Assembly (NCBI GenBank): GCA_029959285.1
Contig: JASCOE010000018.1
Span: 1 to 64,000 of the forward strand
Direction: 5' to 3'
Source of the DNA: Flavobacteriaceae bacterium PS02337
Lineage (GTDB): Bacteria; Bacteroidota; Bacteroidia; Flavobacteriales; Flavobacteriaceae
DNA length: 64,000 nt
The notes under the pieces are model-generated. The model saw nothing but the letters and a program-made list of their open reading frames with translations, did not search any database and was not told the DNA's origin. Positions 53,586-61,877 of this stretch are shown here, piece by piece. The translations under genes and the position numbers were made by a program. Within the stretch, counting starts at the first letter, position 1; each line of letters opens with the position of its first letter.

Positions 53586-54515
53586 ATGCCTCAAAATTCA
53601 AATAACGAAAACAACGAAATAAAAAACTTCTTAGACGGAAAGTATTCTCCGAAAGGACAAGAAATGTGGAACAAATGGTACGACCGTACAGATGATTTTT
53701 TTGATAATATGGAAGTGATTCAGTCTGATCGTTCTCAGTTGAAAAAAGAATTAAGACAAATCAAGAATACAGGTAAAGTTATTTCCTTTCAATATAAAAA
53801 TTGGGCTGTTGCTGCATCTCTAATTTTCTTAATCGGATTATCGGTGTTTTTTTATCAAACATCCAATTCTGTTGAAAACACACAACTAGCAGTAAAATTA
53901 GGCGAACATGCTCAAATAAAATTAAGCGACGGAACACAAATTTGGCTAAATGCAGGAAGTGTTCTTAAGTATCCAAAAGAATTTAAAGGAAATAATAGAG
54001 AAGTGTATTTAAGCGGAGAAGCTTTTTTTGATGTAGCCAAAGACAAAAAGCATCCTTTTATTATTCATACCAATAAAATGGATACGAAAGTGCTCGGAAC
54101 CAGTTTCAATGTTCAAGCTTATCCTGACCAAAGAACGCAAGAAGTTTCGGTGATGACGGGAAGAGTAAATGTGAAATCGACTGTTACTGATGAAAATGTA
54201 TATGTAACGCCGGGACAAAAAGTGGTTTTCAAATCTCAAGATAATAAACTTCAGGCTTTTAAGGATATTCCGGTAAATACGATTTCGTTGTGGCGAAAAA
54301 ACATTATGGTTTTTGAAGAAACGCCTCTTACTGAAGTCGTTGCTACAATAAATCGGAATTATAATGTTGCCATTGAAATCAAAAATAAAAATTTAAATGC
54401 TTTAAAAATAAGCGGATATTTTAAAGAACTTCCTGCAGATGAGGTAATTGGTTTGGTGTGTAATATCATCAATGCCAATTATAAAATGGATTCAGGAATT
54501 TATAAAATAGAATAA
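53586..54515 (+). CDS. FecR-type anti-sigma factor (third locus)
   Basis: A 309-residue inner-membrane protein. The N-terminal sigma-binding part is short and polar (about residues 1-72), then a membrane helix (NWAVAASLIFLIGLSVFFY). The FecR domain holds KLGEHAQIKLSDGTQIWLNAGSVLKYP, GEAFFDVAKDKKHPFIIHTN and VLGTSFNVQAY. The DUF4974-type end has LTEVVATINRNYNVAIEI. It lacks a long N-terminal zinc-finger-like region, as usual for this short form. The STN-type SusC gene follows after 60 bp. Confidence 0.93.
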   Translation: MPQNSNNENNEIKNFLDGKYSPKGQEMWNKWYDRTDDFFDNMEVIQSDRSQLKKELRQIKNTGKVISFQYKNWAVAASLIFLIGLSVFFYQTSNSVENTQLAVKLGEHAQIKLSDGTQIWLNAGSVLKYPKEFKGNNREVYLSGEAFFDVAKDKKHPFIIHTNKMDTKVLGTSFNVQAYPDQRTQEVSVMTGRVNVKSTVTDENVYVTPGQKVVFKSQDNKLQAFKDIPVNTISLWRKNIMVFEETPLTEVVATINRNYNVAIEIKNKNLNALKISGYFKELPADEVIGLVCNIINANYKMDSGIYKIE

Positions 54516-54575
54516 TTCAAAAATAAACTACGTAGAAACCCAATAAACAAAACAATTAAACTAAATCTAAAAATT

Positions 54576-57500
54576 ATGAATGAAAAACAAATGCGGTCTG
54601 CCGTAAAGTGCCAGAGCATAAGGACAATAGGAATGAAATTATTCCTGTTTATGGCTTTGTTTTTTGCGACGCTGACAACAAACGCCAAGAATGTTGACAT
54701 TAATCAAAGAGTAACTTTGAAAGTTGAAAATGAAAGTATAAAAAATATATTTCAAAAAATTGAAAATCAGCTTGATGTGCATTTTATGTACGAAAGCAGC
54801 CAAGTCAATACCAATCAGAAATTAAGTTTAAAATTAACTAATGTAACGCTAGAACAAGCGTTAGATAAAATCTGTGGCGCTGCACTTCGATATGAAATTG
54901 TGAGCAATAATATCGTAATCAAGAAAAATCAAAAAGTAGCAGACCAAAATAAACTTATTATTTCTGGAACTGTTTATGGCGGAGACGATAATATGCCGTT
55001 GCCAGGTGTTGGAATTAAAGACAAAGGTTCTAACGCAACAGCTGCAACAGATTTTGACGGAACATTCAAAATGGAAATCACTGCTTCAGAAGCGACGCTT
55101 GTTTTTTCTTATGTTGGATATGTAAATCAAGAAGCAAAAGTAACTAGTTCACAAAACATTACTGTAAAATTAGCAGCCGATGTAAAACAGCTTCAAGAAG
55201 TTGTGGTGATGGGTTACGGAAGTGTGAAAAAAAATGAAGTTTTAGGAGCTGTAGGTTCGGTTTCGATGAAAGAAACTTCAAGTAGAACGTACAACAATGC
55301 TGCCGAATTATTACAAGGAACTGTTGCCGGAGTTACGGTTATTAACGATGGTGGTGATCCAACTGCTTCGCCAACAATCAATATTCGTGGTATCGGATCT
55401 TTAAATGCCGAAACACCTTTAATTGTTTTAGACGGAATTATCTACAGCGGATCTTTAAATACTTTAAACCCAAATGATATTGCTTCGATCAGTGTTTTGA
55501 AAGACGCGGCTTCTGCAGCAATTTATGGTGCGAGAGCTTCTGGAGGTGTAATTTTAATTACGTCTAAAAAAGGAGTTTCTGATAAAATTAATGTAAATGT
55601 AAATTATCAAGGCGGTTTTCAAAATGTAGCAAAAAAACTAGAAGTTCTAAACGCTGCTGAATATGCCGATGCGATGAATCTTGCAAGAGATAATGCAGGT
55701 TTACCAAGAATTCCTGCATTTGATACGGCTTTTGAACCGACAGCAAGAACAACAAAAACAAACTGGATGGACGAAATTTTCCGTACAGGAGAAATTCAAG
55801 ATTTATCTCTTTCGGTTAACGGAAAAACAGAAAAATCAAATTTCTTTCTTTCGGGAAGTTACAGAAAAAACGAAGGTATTTTATTGAATACTTACGGAGA
55901 ACGTTACACTGCTAGAGCAAATTCATCTTTTAAACTGGCTGATAATTTTACAATTGGAGAAAATTTATCATACTCTTTAACAAATGGGCAAACAGCTAAT
56001 ACGGCAAGTTCTTACACAGGAGCAATTCAAGCTGCAATTTTATATCCGCCAAATGCAACTATTTATAGAGAAGATGGTTCTGGACAATTTGGTGGAGTTC
56101 CTGAAAAATATATTGGTTCTTACGGAGACGTAATTAATCCGGTGGCTTATCTGAAAAGATTAGATAATAAAAATCCAATTTCTACCATTTTGATCAATCC
56201 GTATGCAGAATGGGAAATTGTTCCAGGGTTAAAAGTAAAATCTAACTGGGGTTACACTAGAATTCAAGATAACGCAACAGATTTTACTGTAAAAGTTACA
56301 GAACCTGGAAAAATATTCGATTTTAATAGATTGACACTGAAAAATATGACAGTTACCGATTTATTGAGCGAGCAGACTATTTCTTACGAAAAATCATTTG
56401 GAAAACACAATTTGAAAGCTTTAGCTGGATATACTTTCCAAGAAACTAAAAGAGATTTTTATACGGTTGAAGGAACTGGTTTTGATAACGAAGATCCATC
56501 ACAACGTTATTTATTAAATGCAAAATTAATTCAGCAAACTGGCGCAGGAAGATCAGATGAGATTATTTCTTCTTATGTGGGAAGAATTAATTACGACTTC
56601 AACCAAAAGTATTTGCTTTCTGGAATTGTTCGTCGCGACGGAACTTCAAAACTTTTGCAAGACAATCGTTATAAAATATATCCTTCTGTTTCTGCAGGTT
56701 GGTTAATTTCTGAAGAAAGTTTTATGAAAGGTATTGAACCAATTATCAGCAATTTAAAACTTCGCGCAAGCTGGGGACAAATTGGAAACTTAGGAAACCT
56801 TGGCCCATATCAATTTAGTGTGCCTTTAGTTCAAACTCAAGCTTTAATTGGTGCAACTCCAACAATCAATTACGGATATGCAGAGAGTGAATTATCAAAC
56901 CCAAATTTAAAATGGGAAAGTTCAGAGCAAACAAACGTTGGTTTAGATTTTACAATGTTGAATAACAGTTTAATCGGATCTGTTGATGCTTATGTAAAAA
57001 AGAACAAAGACATGTTGGTTCGTGACCAATTGCCAGGTGTTTCTGGAACTCCACAAGGAAGAATTGTAAACTCTGGAGATGTTGAAAATAAAGGTATTGA
57101 GGTGAGTTTAACGTATCAAAAAACACGCGGTGATTTTAAATTTGATGTTACAGCAAACGCTGGATTCTTAAGCAATAAAATTGTTTCTATTAAAGACGAT
57201 TTAAGTTCACTTGAGCCTCTAGGCTTAAGCAGAGTTCGTAGTTTACCTTTAGCAAATATTTATCAAGTTGGAAGTCCAGTTGGTGCTTTCTACGGATATG
57301 CAACAGACGGATTATTTCAAAGTAATGCTGAAGCAAAAGCATATGTAAACTCAAATGGTGTTGCATATCAGCCAAATGCAGTTGCTGGAGATATTAAATT
57401 TAAAGATGAAAACGGAGACGGAGTAATCAATAATAGCGATAGAGTTGTATTAGGAAGTCCATTCCCGAAAACAACATATAGTTTGAATGCTAATTTCAAA

Positions 57501-57950
57501 TATAAAGGATTCGATATGAATATCTTTTTCAACGGATCAGCAGGAAATAGTGTTTTCAACGCGGTAAAACATACAGGTTTAAATGCTTCTTTTCCAGGTT
57601 ATAATTTACTTGCTGAATCTAAAGATGCTTGGTCGCCAACAAATACAGATACAAATGTTCCTGTTCTTTCGTCAACAGACAATAACAACAATTTCGGGCG
57701 TATTTCTGATTTGTATATTGAAGATGCTTCTTTCTTAAGATTGAAAAACGTTTCGATTGGTTATACGGTAAAAGAAAGCTGGTTGAACGGTAAAGCGAAA
57801 TTGAGATTCTTTATTTCTGGACAAAATCTATTTACAATTACAAATTATTCTGGAATGGATCCTGAAGTTGGTCTTAAAAACTTCGGTATGGATTTAGGAC
57901 GTTATCCGCTTTCTCGTATTTACATGACAGGTGTTAACGCAACTTTTTAA
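54576..57950 (+). CDS. STN-type SusC TonB-dependent transporter (third locus)
   Basis: An 1124-residue outer-membrane receptor. After the signal region (cleavage near TTNA) come an STN domain (about residues 45-110: ESIKNIFQKIENQLDVHFMYE), a carboxypeptidase-like domain (ISGTVYGGDDNMPLPGVGIKD), a TonB-box-like VVVMGYGSVKK and the plug (GVTVINDGGDPTASPTINIRGIGS, DAASAAIYGARASGGVILITSK). The C-terminal barrel ends in GVNATF. The STN domain links it to the FecR just upstream. The phosphatase at 59651 suggests a phosphorylated ligand. Confidence 0.93.
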   Translation: MNEKQMRSAVKCQSIRTIGMKLFLFMALFFATLTTNAKNVDINQRVTLKVENESIKNIFQKIENQLDVHFMYESSQVNTNQKLSLKLTNVTLEQALDKICGAALRYEIVSNNIVIKKNQKVADQNKLIISGTVYGGDDNMPLPGVGIKDKGSNATAATDFDGTFKMEITASEATLVFSYVGYVNQEAKVTSSQNITVKLAADVKQLQEVVVMGYGSVKKNEVLGAVGSVSMKETSSRTYNNAAELLQGTVAGVTVINDGGDPTASPTINIRGIGSLNAETPLIVLDGIIYSGSLNTLNPNDIASISVLKDAASAAIYGARASGGVILITSKKGVSDKINVNVNYQGGFQNVAKKLEVLNAAEYADAMNLARDNAGLPRIPAFDTAFEPTARTTKTNWMDEIFRTGEIQDLSLSVNGKTEKSNFFLSGSYRKNEGILLNTYGERYTARANSSFKLADNFTIGENLSYSLTNGQTANTASSYTGAIQAAILYPPNATIYREDGSGQFGGVPEKYIGSYGDVINPVAYLKRLDNKNPISTILINPYAEWEIVPGLKVKSNWGYTRIQDNATDFTVKVTEPGKIFDFNRLTLKNMTVTDLLSEQTISYEKSFGKHNLKALAGYTFQETKRDFYTVEGTGFDNEDPSQRYLLNAKLIQQTGAGRSDEIISSYVGRINYDFNQKYLLSGIVRRDGTSKLLQDNRYKIYPSVSAGWLISEESFMKGIEPIISNLKLRASWGQIGNLGNLGPYQFSVPLVQTQALIGATPTINYGYAESELSNPNLKWESSEQTNVGLDFTMLNNSLIGSVDAYVKKNKDMLVRDQLPGVSGTPQGRIVNSGDVENKGIEVSLTYQKTRGDFKFDVTANAGFLSNKIVSIKDDLSSLEPLGLSRVRSLPLANIYQVGSPVGAFYGYATDGLFQSNAEAKAYVNSNGVAYQPNAVAGDIKFKDENGDGVINNSDRVVLGSPFPKTTYSLNANFKYKGFDMNIFFNGSAGNSVFNAVKHTGLNASFPGYNLLAESKDAWSPTNTDTNVPVLSSTDNNNNFGRISDLYIEDASFLRLKNVSIGYTVKESWLNGKAKLRFFISGQNLFTITNYSGMDPEVGLKNFGMDLGRYPLSRIYMTGVNATF

Positions 57951-57969
57951 AAAATAAAAAACAATTGAA

Positions 57970-59505
57970 ATGAAAAAAATAAGTCTTTTATTAATGAGTT
58001 TGGTTCTTTTGGCTGGCGTTTCGTCTTGCGAAAGTGAACTTGATGTGATTCCACAAGGAGCTCCGTCAAGCGGAAATTTCTGGAAAACACCTGCAGATGC
58101 AAAAGCGGGAGTAAATGCTATTTACGCTTTGTATTCTGATGATAATATGTATGGTCGTGGTTTTTTCTGGCTAAATAATGCCAGCGATGATATCGGAACA
58201 AAACCGAGACAAAATGCAGAACGTATTAAGAATTTTATTGTAGACGGAGCTGAATCTGATACAAAAGATATTTGGAGAATTCACTACGAAATCATGAAAC
58301 GTTGTAATGATGTTATTCGCAATATTCCAAATATGCCTTTAGAAGAAAGCACAAAAAACGGAATGTTGGGCGAAGCTTATTTTAATCATGCTGTAATGCA
58401 TTTAGAATTGGCTTATCATTATGGAGATGATCGTGCTGGAATTCCAATTCAAGACAGAGAAAACCCAACAAATGTATATGTTCCTCGTGCTAAAAATGTT
58501 GCCGAAAATTATGCTTATATCGCTGCCGATTTAATTAAAGCTGCGGATTTGTTACCATACTTTGATCAGCTTACACCAGACAATTACGGACGCGCGCACA
58601 AAACAGCTGCTTGGGCTTATTTGGTTCGTACGTATTTGTATGCAAAAGATTGGGATAATGCTATAAAATATGCCAATATGATTGTAGCAAGTGGTAAACA
58701 CAAACTACTTGACAATTTTGAAGATGTATTTAAAATCAGCAATAACTGGTCTTCAGAATACATTTGGTCGGTAACTTCAAGTGCGCAAAATACTTCTTTA
58801 GGATCTATTTTTCCTGGAGTTTGTTTAGAAGATAAAGGTTGGGGAGTTTACAACGGATGGGGAAATTTCTATCCGACAAAAGAATTGTTTGACACTTATG
58901 CTGCAAACGATAAGAGAAGAAGCGCTACAATTTTACAAAAAGGAGACAAGTTTGTTTATTTTGGAGAAACAGTAACTTTTAATGAAGGAAAACATATTGT
59001 AAGTTCAAGTAACAGAACTGGTTATCAGTTTAAAAAATATATGGAGCCATTCAGTTATCCAAAAACTACATCTGGCGGAGTTGATATTCGTTATGTAAAT
59101 GCAAATGGAGATAAACCTTCAACAGCTTTAAACGTTCCACTTTTACGTTATGCAGATGTGATTTTGATGTTAGCGGAAGCAAAATTAATGAAAGGTCAAA
59201 ATGCAGATACAGAAATCAATATGATTCGTCGTCGTGCAGGTCTTACTGATCTTTCTGGAGCAACATTAACTGATCTAAAAAGAGAAAGAAGATGCGAATT
59301 AGCAGGAGAATGGACAGATCGTCATTTCGATTTAGTGCGTTGGGGAGATGCAAAAGACACTTATGCAAAACCATTACACCATTATGATGGAAGCGTAATT
59401 TATCCTGCTCGTAATTTTAATCCTGCAATACACCATGTTTGGCCAATACCACCAGACGAAATTGCAGTGAGCAAAGGAGCTTTGACACAAAATCAAGGCT
59501 GGTAA
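57970..59505 (+). CDS. SusD/RagB-family lipoprotein (third locus)
   Basis: A 511-residue lipoprotein (GVSSC, Cys20), 19 bp behind its SusC partner. Blocks such as FWKTPADAKAGVNAIYALYSDD, MLGEAYFNHAVMHLELAYHYGD, LLRYADVILMLAEAKLM and LKRERRCELAGEWTDRHFDLVRWG are family-typical. It should hold the ligand at the mouth of the transporter. Confidence 0.93.
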   Translation: MKKISLLLMSLVLLAGVSSCESELDVIPQGAPSSGNFWKTPADAKAGVNAIYALYSDDNMYGRGFFWLNNASDDIGTKPRQNAERIKNFIVDGAESDTKDIWRIHYEIMKRCNDVIRNIPNMPLEESTKNGMLGEAYFNHAVMHLELAYHYGDDRAGIPIQDRENPTNVYVPRAKNVAENYAYIAADLIKAADLLPYFDQLTPDNYGRAHKTAAWAYLVRTYLYAKDWDNAIKYANMIVASGKHKLLDNFEDVFKISNNWSSEYIWSVTSSAQNTSLGSIFPGVCLEDKGWGVYNGWGNFYPTKELFDTYAANDKRRSATILQKGDKFVYFGETVTFNEGKHIVSSSNRTGYQFKKYMEPFSYPKTTSGGVDIRYVNANGDKPSTALNVPLLRYADVILMLAEAKLMKGQNADTEINMIRRRAGLTDLSGATLTDLKRERRCELAGEWTDRHFDLVRWGDAKDTYAKPLHHYDGSVIYPARNFNPAIHHVWPIPPDEIAVSKGALTQNQGW

Positions 59506-59531
59506 TATATAATTTCATTGTGTTTTTTTAG

Positions 59532-59577
59532 TTTTTTACGCTGCAGTCTTTGTCAGGAGACTGCAGTCGTAAAAAAA
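59532..59577 (+). terminator. Hairpin behind the third SusD gene
   Basis: TTTTTTACG-CTGCAGTCT pairs with AGACTGCAG-(T)-CGTAAAAAA, an almost perfect stem with an 8-nt loop. The phosphatase gene begins 73 bp downstream, so this may attenuate transcription into it. Confidence 0.7.
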
Positions 59578-59650
59578 TATTAAAACCTTTTTTTGTTTCA
59601 AAACATATCAAGAAGTTACCTACAACTTTTTGTTATTTAATTTATTTTCG

Positions 59651-61468
59651 ATGAAAAAAATAATCACCCTTTTTTGCCTTCAGTTTTTCCTTTTCGCGCA
59701 AGCGCAGGAATATAGTTCTTCTAACATTCATTCGCACAACGATTACGAAAGTAAATTGCCTTTTTATGGCGCTTATTCAAACGAAACCGGCGTTATCGAA
59801 GCCGATGTTTTTTTAGTGAATAACGAATTGTTTGTGGCGCATACTTCTAAAGAAATCAGTTCTCATAATACATTGAAAAGTATGTATTTGGAACCGCTTT
59901 CTTCTAAATTAAAAACTTTGGAAGGAAAAGCGTATCCAAGCAATAAACCTTTGATTTTAATGATTGATATAAAGTCTGATGCCGATTCTACTTTAAAAGC
60001 AATCACACAACAATTAAAAACGTATCCAGATATTATTTCGAATAAAAACATAAAAGTGGTAATTTCTGGAAACAGACCTTTGCCATCGCTGTGGGCTACA
60101 TATCCTGATTTTATTTATTTTGATGGAAGATTGAATGAAAATTATACCGCAGATCAATTGGCAAAAGTTGAAATGATTAGCGAAGATTTGCATGAAATCA
60201 CAGTTTGGAACGGAAAAGGCGTTCTAACACAACCTGATGCTGAAAAAATTCAAGCAATTATAAAGAAAGTTCACGATCAAAATAAAAAAGTAAGATTCTG
60301 GGCGACACAAGATAATGTGAATACTTATATGACTTTGATGAACTTGAAAGTCGATTTTATCGGAACAGATAAAGTAACTGAATTGACTCAATTTATCAAT
60401 AATATTAAGACGACATTTTATCAGAATACAGAATTTCATCAAGCTTACGTTCCTAAAAATGCATTCAAAACTAAACGTCCAAAAAACGTAATTCTCTTAA
60501 TTGGAGACGGAATGGGATTAGCGCAGATTTATTCTGGATATACAGCAAACAAAGGACAATTGAGTTTATTTAATATTCCTACTCAAGGATTTTCGATCAC
60601 AAAAGCTTCGGATAGTTACATTACAGATTCGGCTGCGGGAGCGACGGCAATGGCTACGGGACATAAAACAAACAATCGTTTTATAAGTGTTGACGAACAA
60701 GGAAAACCAGTCGAATTAATCACACAACAATTGATTAAGAAAAACTATAAAACGGCAATTATTTCGGCAGGAAATATTACAGATGCAACGCCAGCAGCTT
60801 TTTATGCGCATCAGCCAGAAAGAAGTTTTAGCGAACCAATTGCAAATGATTTCCTTTCAAATCCGTCAGATATTTTGATTGGAGGAGGTCAGAAGGAATT
60901 TATTTCTAGAAAAGACGGTAAAGATTTGTCTAAAGTTTTAATTGAAAAAGGATATACTTTCTCAGATAAATTTGCAAGTTTAGATACCATCAAAAATAGC
61001 AGATTTGTGGTTTTAGAAGATGCAGCTGTAGTTTCTATAAAAAATGGAAGAGGAGATTTTTTAACGAAATCTTTAGCGAAAGCGACAAACACGTTTTCAA
61101 AAAGTAAAAATCCGTTTTTCATAATGGCCGAAGGAGCACAAATTGATTACGGCGGACACCAAAATAATGTAGAATATGTAGTTCGCGAAATGCTTGATTT
61201 TGATAAACTTGTAGGTCAAGCAATGGAATTTGTAGATAAAAATCCAGAAACTTTATTAATCGTAACGGCAGATCACGAAACCGGCGGATTATCATTAATT
61301 GACGGAAGTATCGAAAAAGGATATGTCCACGGAAGTTTCAGCACAAATGATCATACAGCTATTCCAGTTCCAGTTTTTGCTTACGGTCCAGGTTCAGATA
61401 AATTTAAGGGAGTTTATCAGAATACTGCAATCTATGATAAAATAATGGAGTTGATTTCTGGGAAATAA
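59651..61468 (+). CDS. Secreted fusion of PLC/AIM6-like domain and alkaline phosphatase
   Basis: A 605-residue secreted protein (start at 59651 gives the signal KKIITLFCLQFFLFAQAQ; the frame opens at 59630). Residues about 20-265 resemble the PI-PLC-like/AIM6 group: SNIHSHNDYESKLPFYGAY, GVIEADVFLVNNELFVAHTS. Residues about 275-605 are an alkaline phosphatase of the PhoA type: LLIGDGMGLAQ, the nucleophile Ser327 in TDSAAGATAMATGHK, GGHQNN and TADHETGG. The pair could release phosphate from phosphodiesters in two steps within one polypeptide. It lies behind the SusC/SusD genes, suggesting phosphate scavenging. Confidence 0.88.
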   Translation: MKKIITLFCLQFFLFAQAQEYSSSNIHSHNDYESKLPFYGAYSNETGVIEADVFLVNNELFVAHTSKEISSHNTLKSMYLEPLSSKLKTLEGKAYPSNKPLILMIDIKSDADSTLKAITQQLKTYPDIISNKNIKVVISGNRPLPSLWATYPDFIYFDGRLNENYTADQLAKVEMISEDLHEITVWNGKGVLTQPDAEKIQAIIKKVHDQNKKVRFWATQDNVNTYMTLMNLKVDFIGTDKVTELTQFINNIKTTFYQNTEFHQAYVPKNAFKTKRPKNVILLIGDGMGLAQIYSGYTANKGQLSLFNIPTQGFSITKASDSYITDSAAGATAMATGHKTNNRFISVDEQGKPVELITQQLIKKNYKTAIISAGNITDATPAAFYAHQPERSFSEPIANDFLSNPSDILIGGGQKEFISRKDGKDLSKVLIEKGYTFSDKFASLDTIKNSRFVVLEDAAVVSIKNGRGDFLTKSLAKATNTFSKSKNPFFIMAEGAQIDYGGHQNNVEYVVREMLDFDKLVGQAMEFVDKNPETLLIVTADHETGGLSLIDGSIEKGYVHGSFSTNDHTAIPVPVFAYGPGSDKFKGVYQNTAIYDKIMELISGK

Positions 61469-61505
61469 TTTTTGTTAATTGATTTTTTAGAATCAAATTT
61501 TAAAT

Positions 61506-61547
61506 AAAAAAGCCTTTAAACGATATGTTTAAAGGCTTTTATTTTTT
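61506..61547. terminator. Bidirectional terminator behind the phosphatase gene
   Basis: AAAAAAGCCTTTAAA / TTTAAAGGCTTTT with a 7-nt loop, A run before and T run after. Confidence 0.9.
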
Positions 61548-61569
61548 AAGTTTCTTTGAAACTTCTTAC

Positions 61570-61594
61570 TGGCGGAGAAAGAGGGATCAGAACC
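61570..61594 (-). other. tRNA-Ser-like 3'-end remnant (possible attachment site)
   Basis: On the minus strand this reads GGTTCTGATCCCTCTTTCTCCGCCA: a T-arm-like segment, the 3' acceptor strand and encoded CCA. A 5' acceptor strand GGAGAAA is not found upstream, so it is not a full tRNA. Such 3' tRNA copies are left by integration of islands into tRNA genes. The next 280 bp (61595-61877) contain no gene; a palindrome GTAAAATATTTATATTTTAC is at 61834-61853. Confidence 0.5.
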
Positions 61595-61877
61595 TAAATT
61601 CTGCAGCCAGCTCTTATACTGCATTTCTAATATTTTTTTACCTGCTGCGCCACGATTCTGCCACGAACTTTAAAATACGCTAATTTACGTTGTAATGTAT
61701 TGTATTTTAAAAGGTTATAATTCTGTTTTTGTTATAGGGCAAAAATAGACTTTTTTATGTTATAAGCAACATTTTAAAAATTTTATATGTCAATTAAAAG
61801 TCAGTTGGAAATGTTTGAACTTAATTTAAATATGTAAAATATTTATATTTTACATTAATGAAAGAAGTACATTTATA

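Noticed and set aside
61595-61690. Full tRNA gene on the minus strand
   Set aside because: The 5' acceptor strand that should pair with TTTCTCC and a credible anticodon arm are missing.
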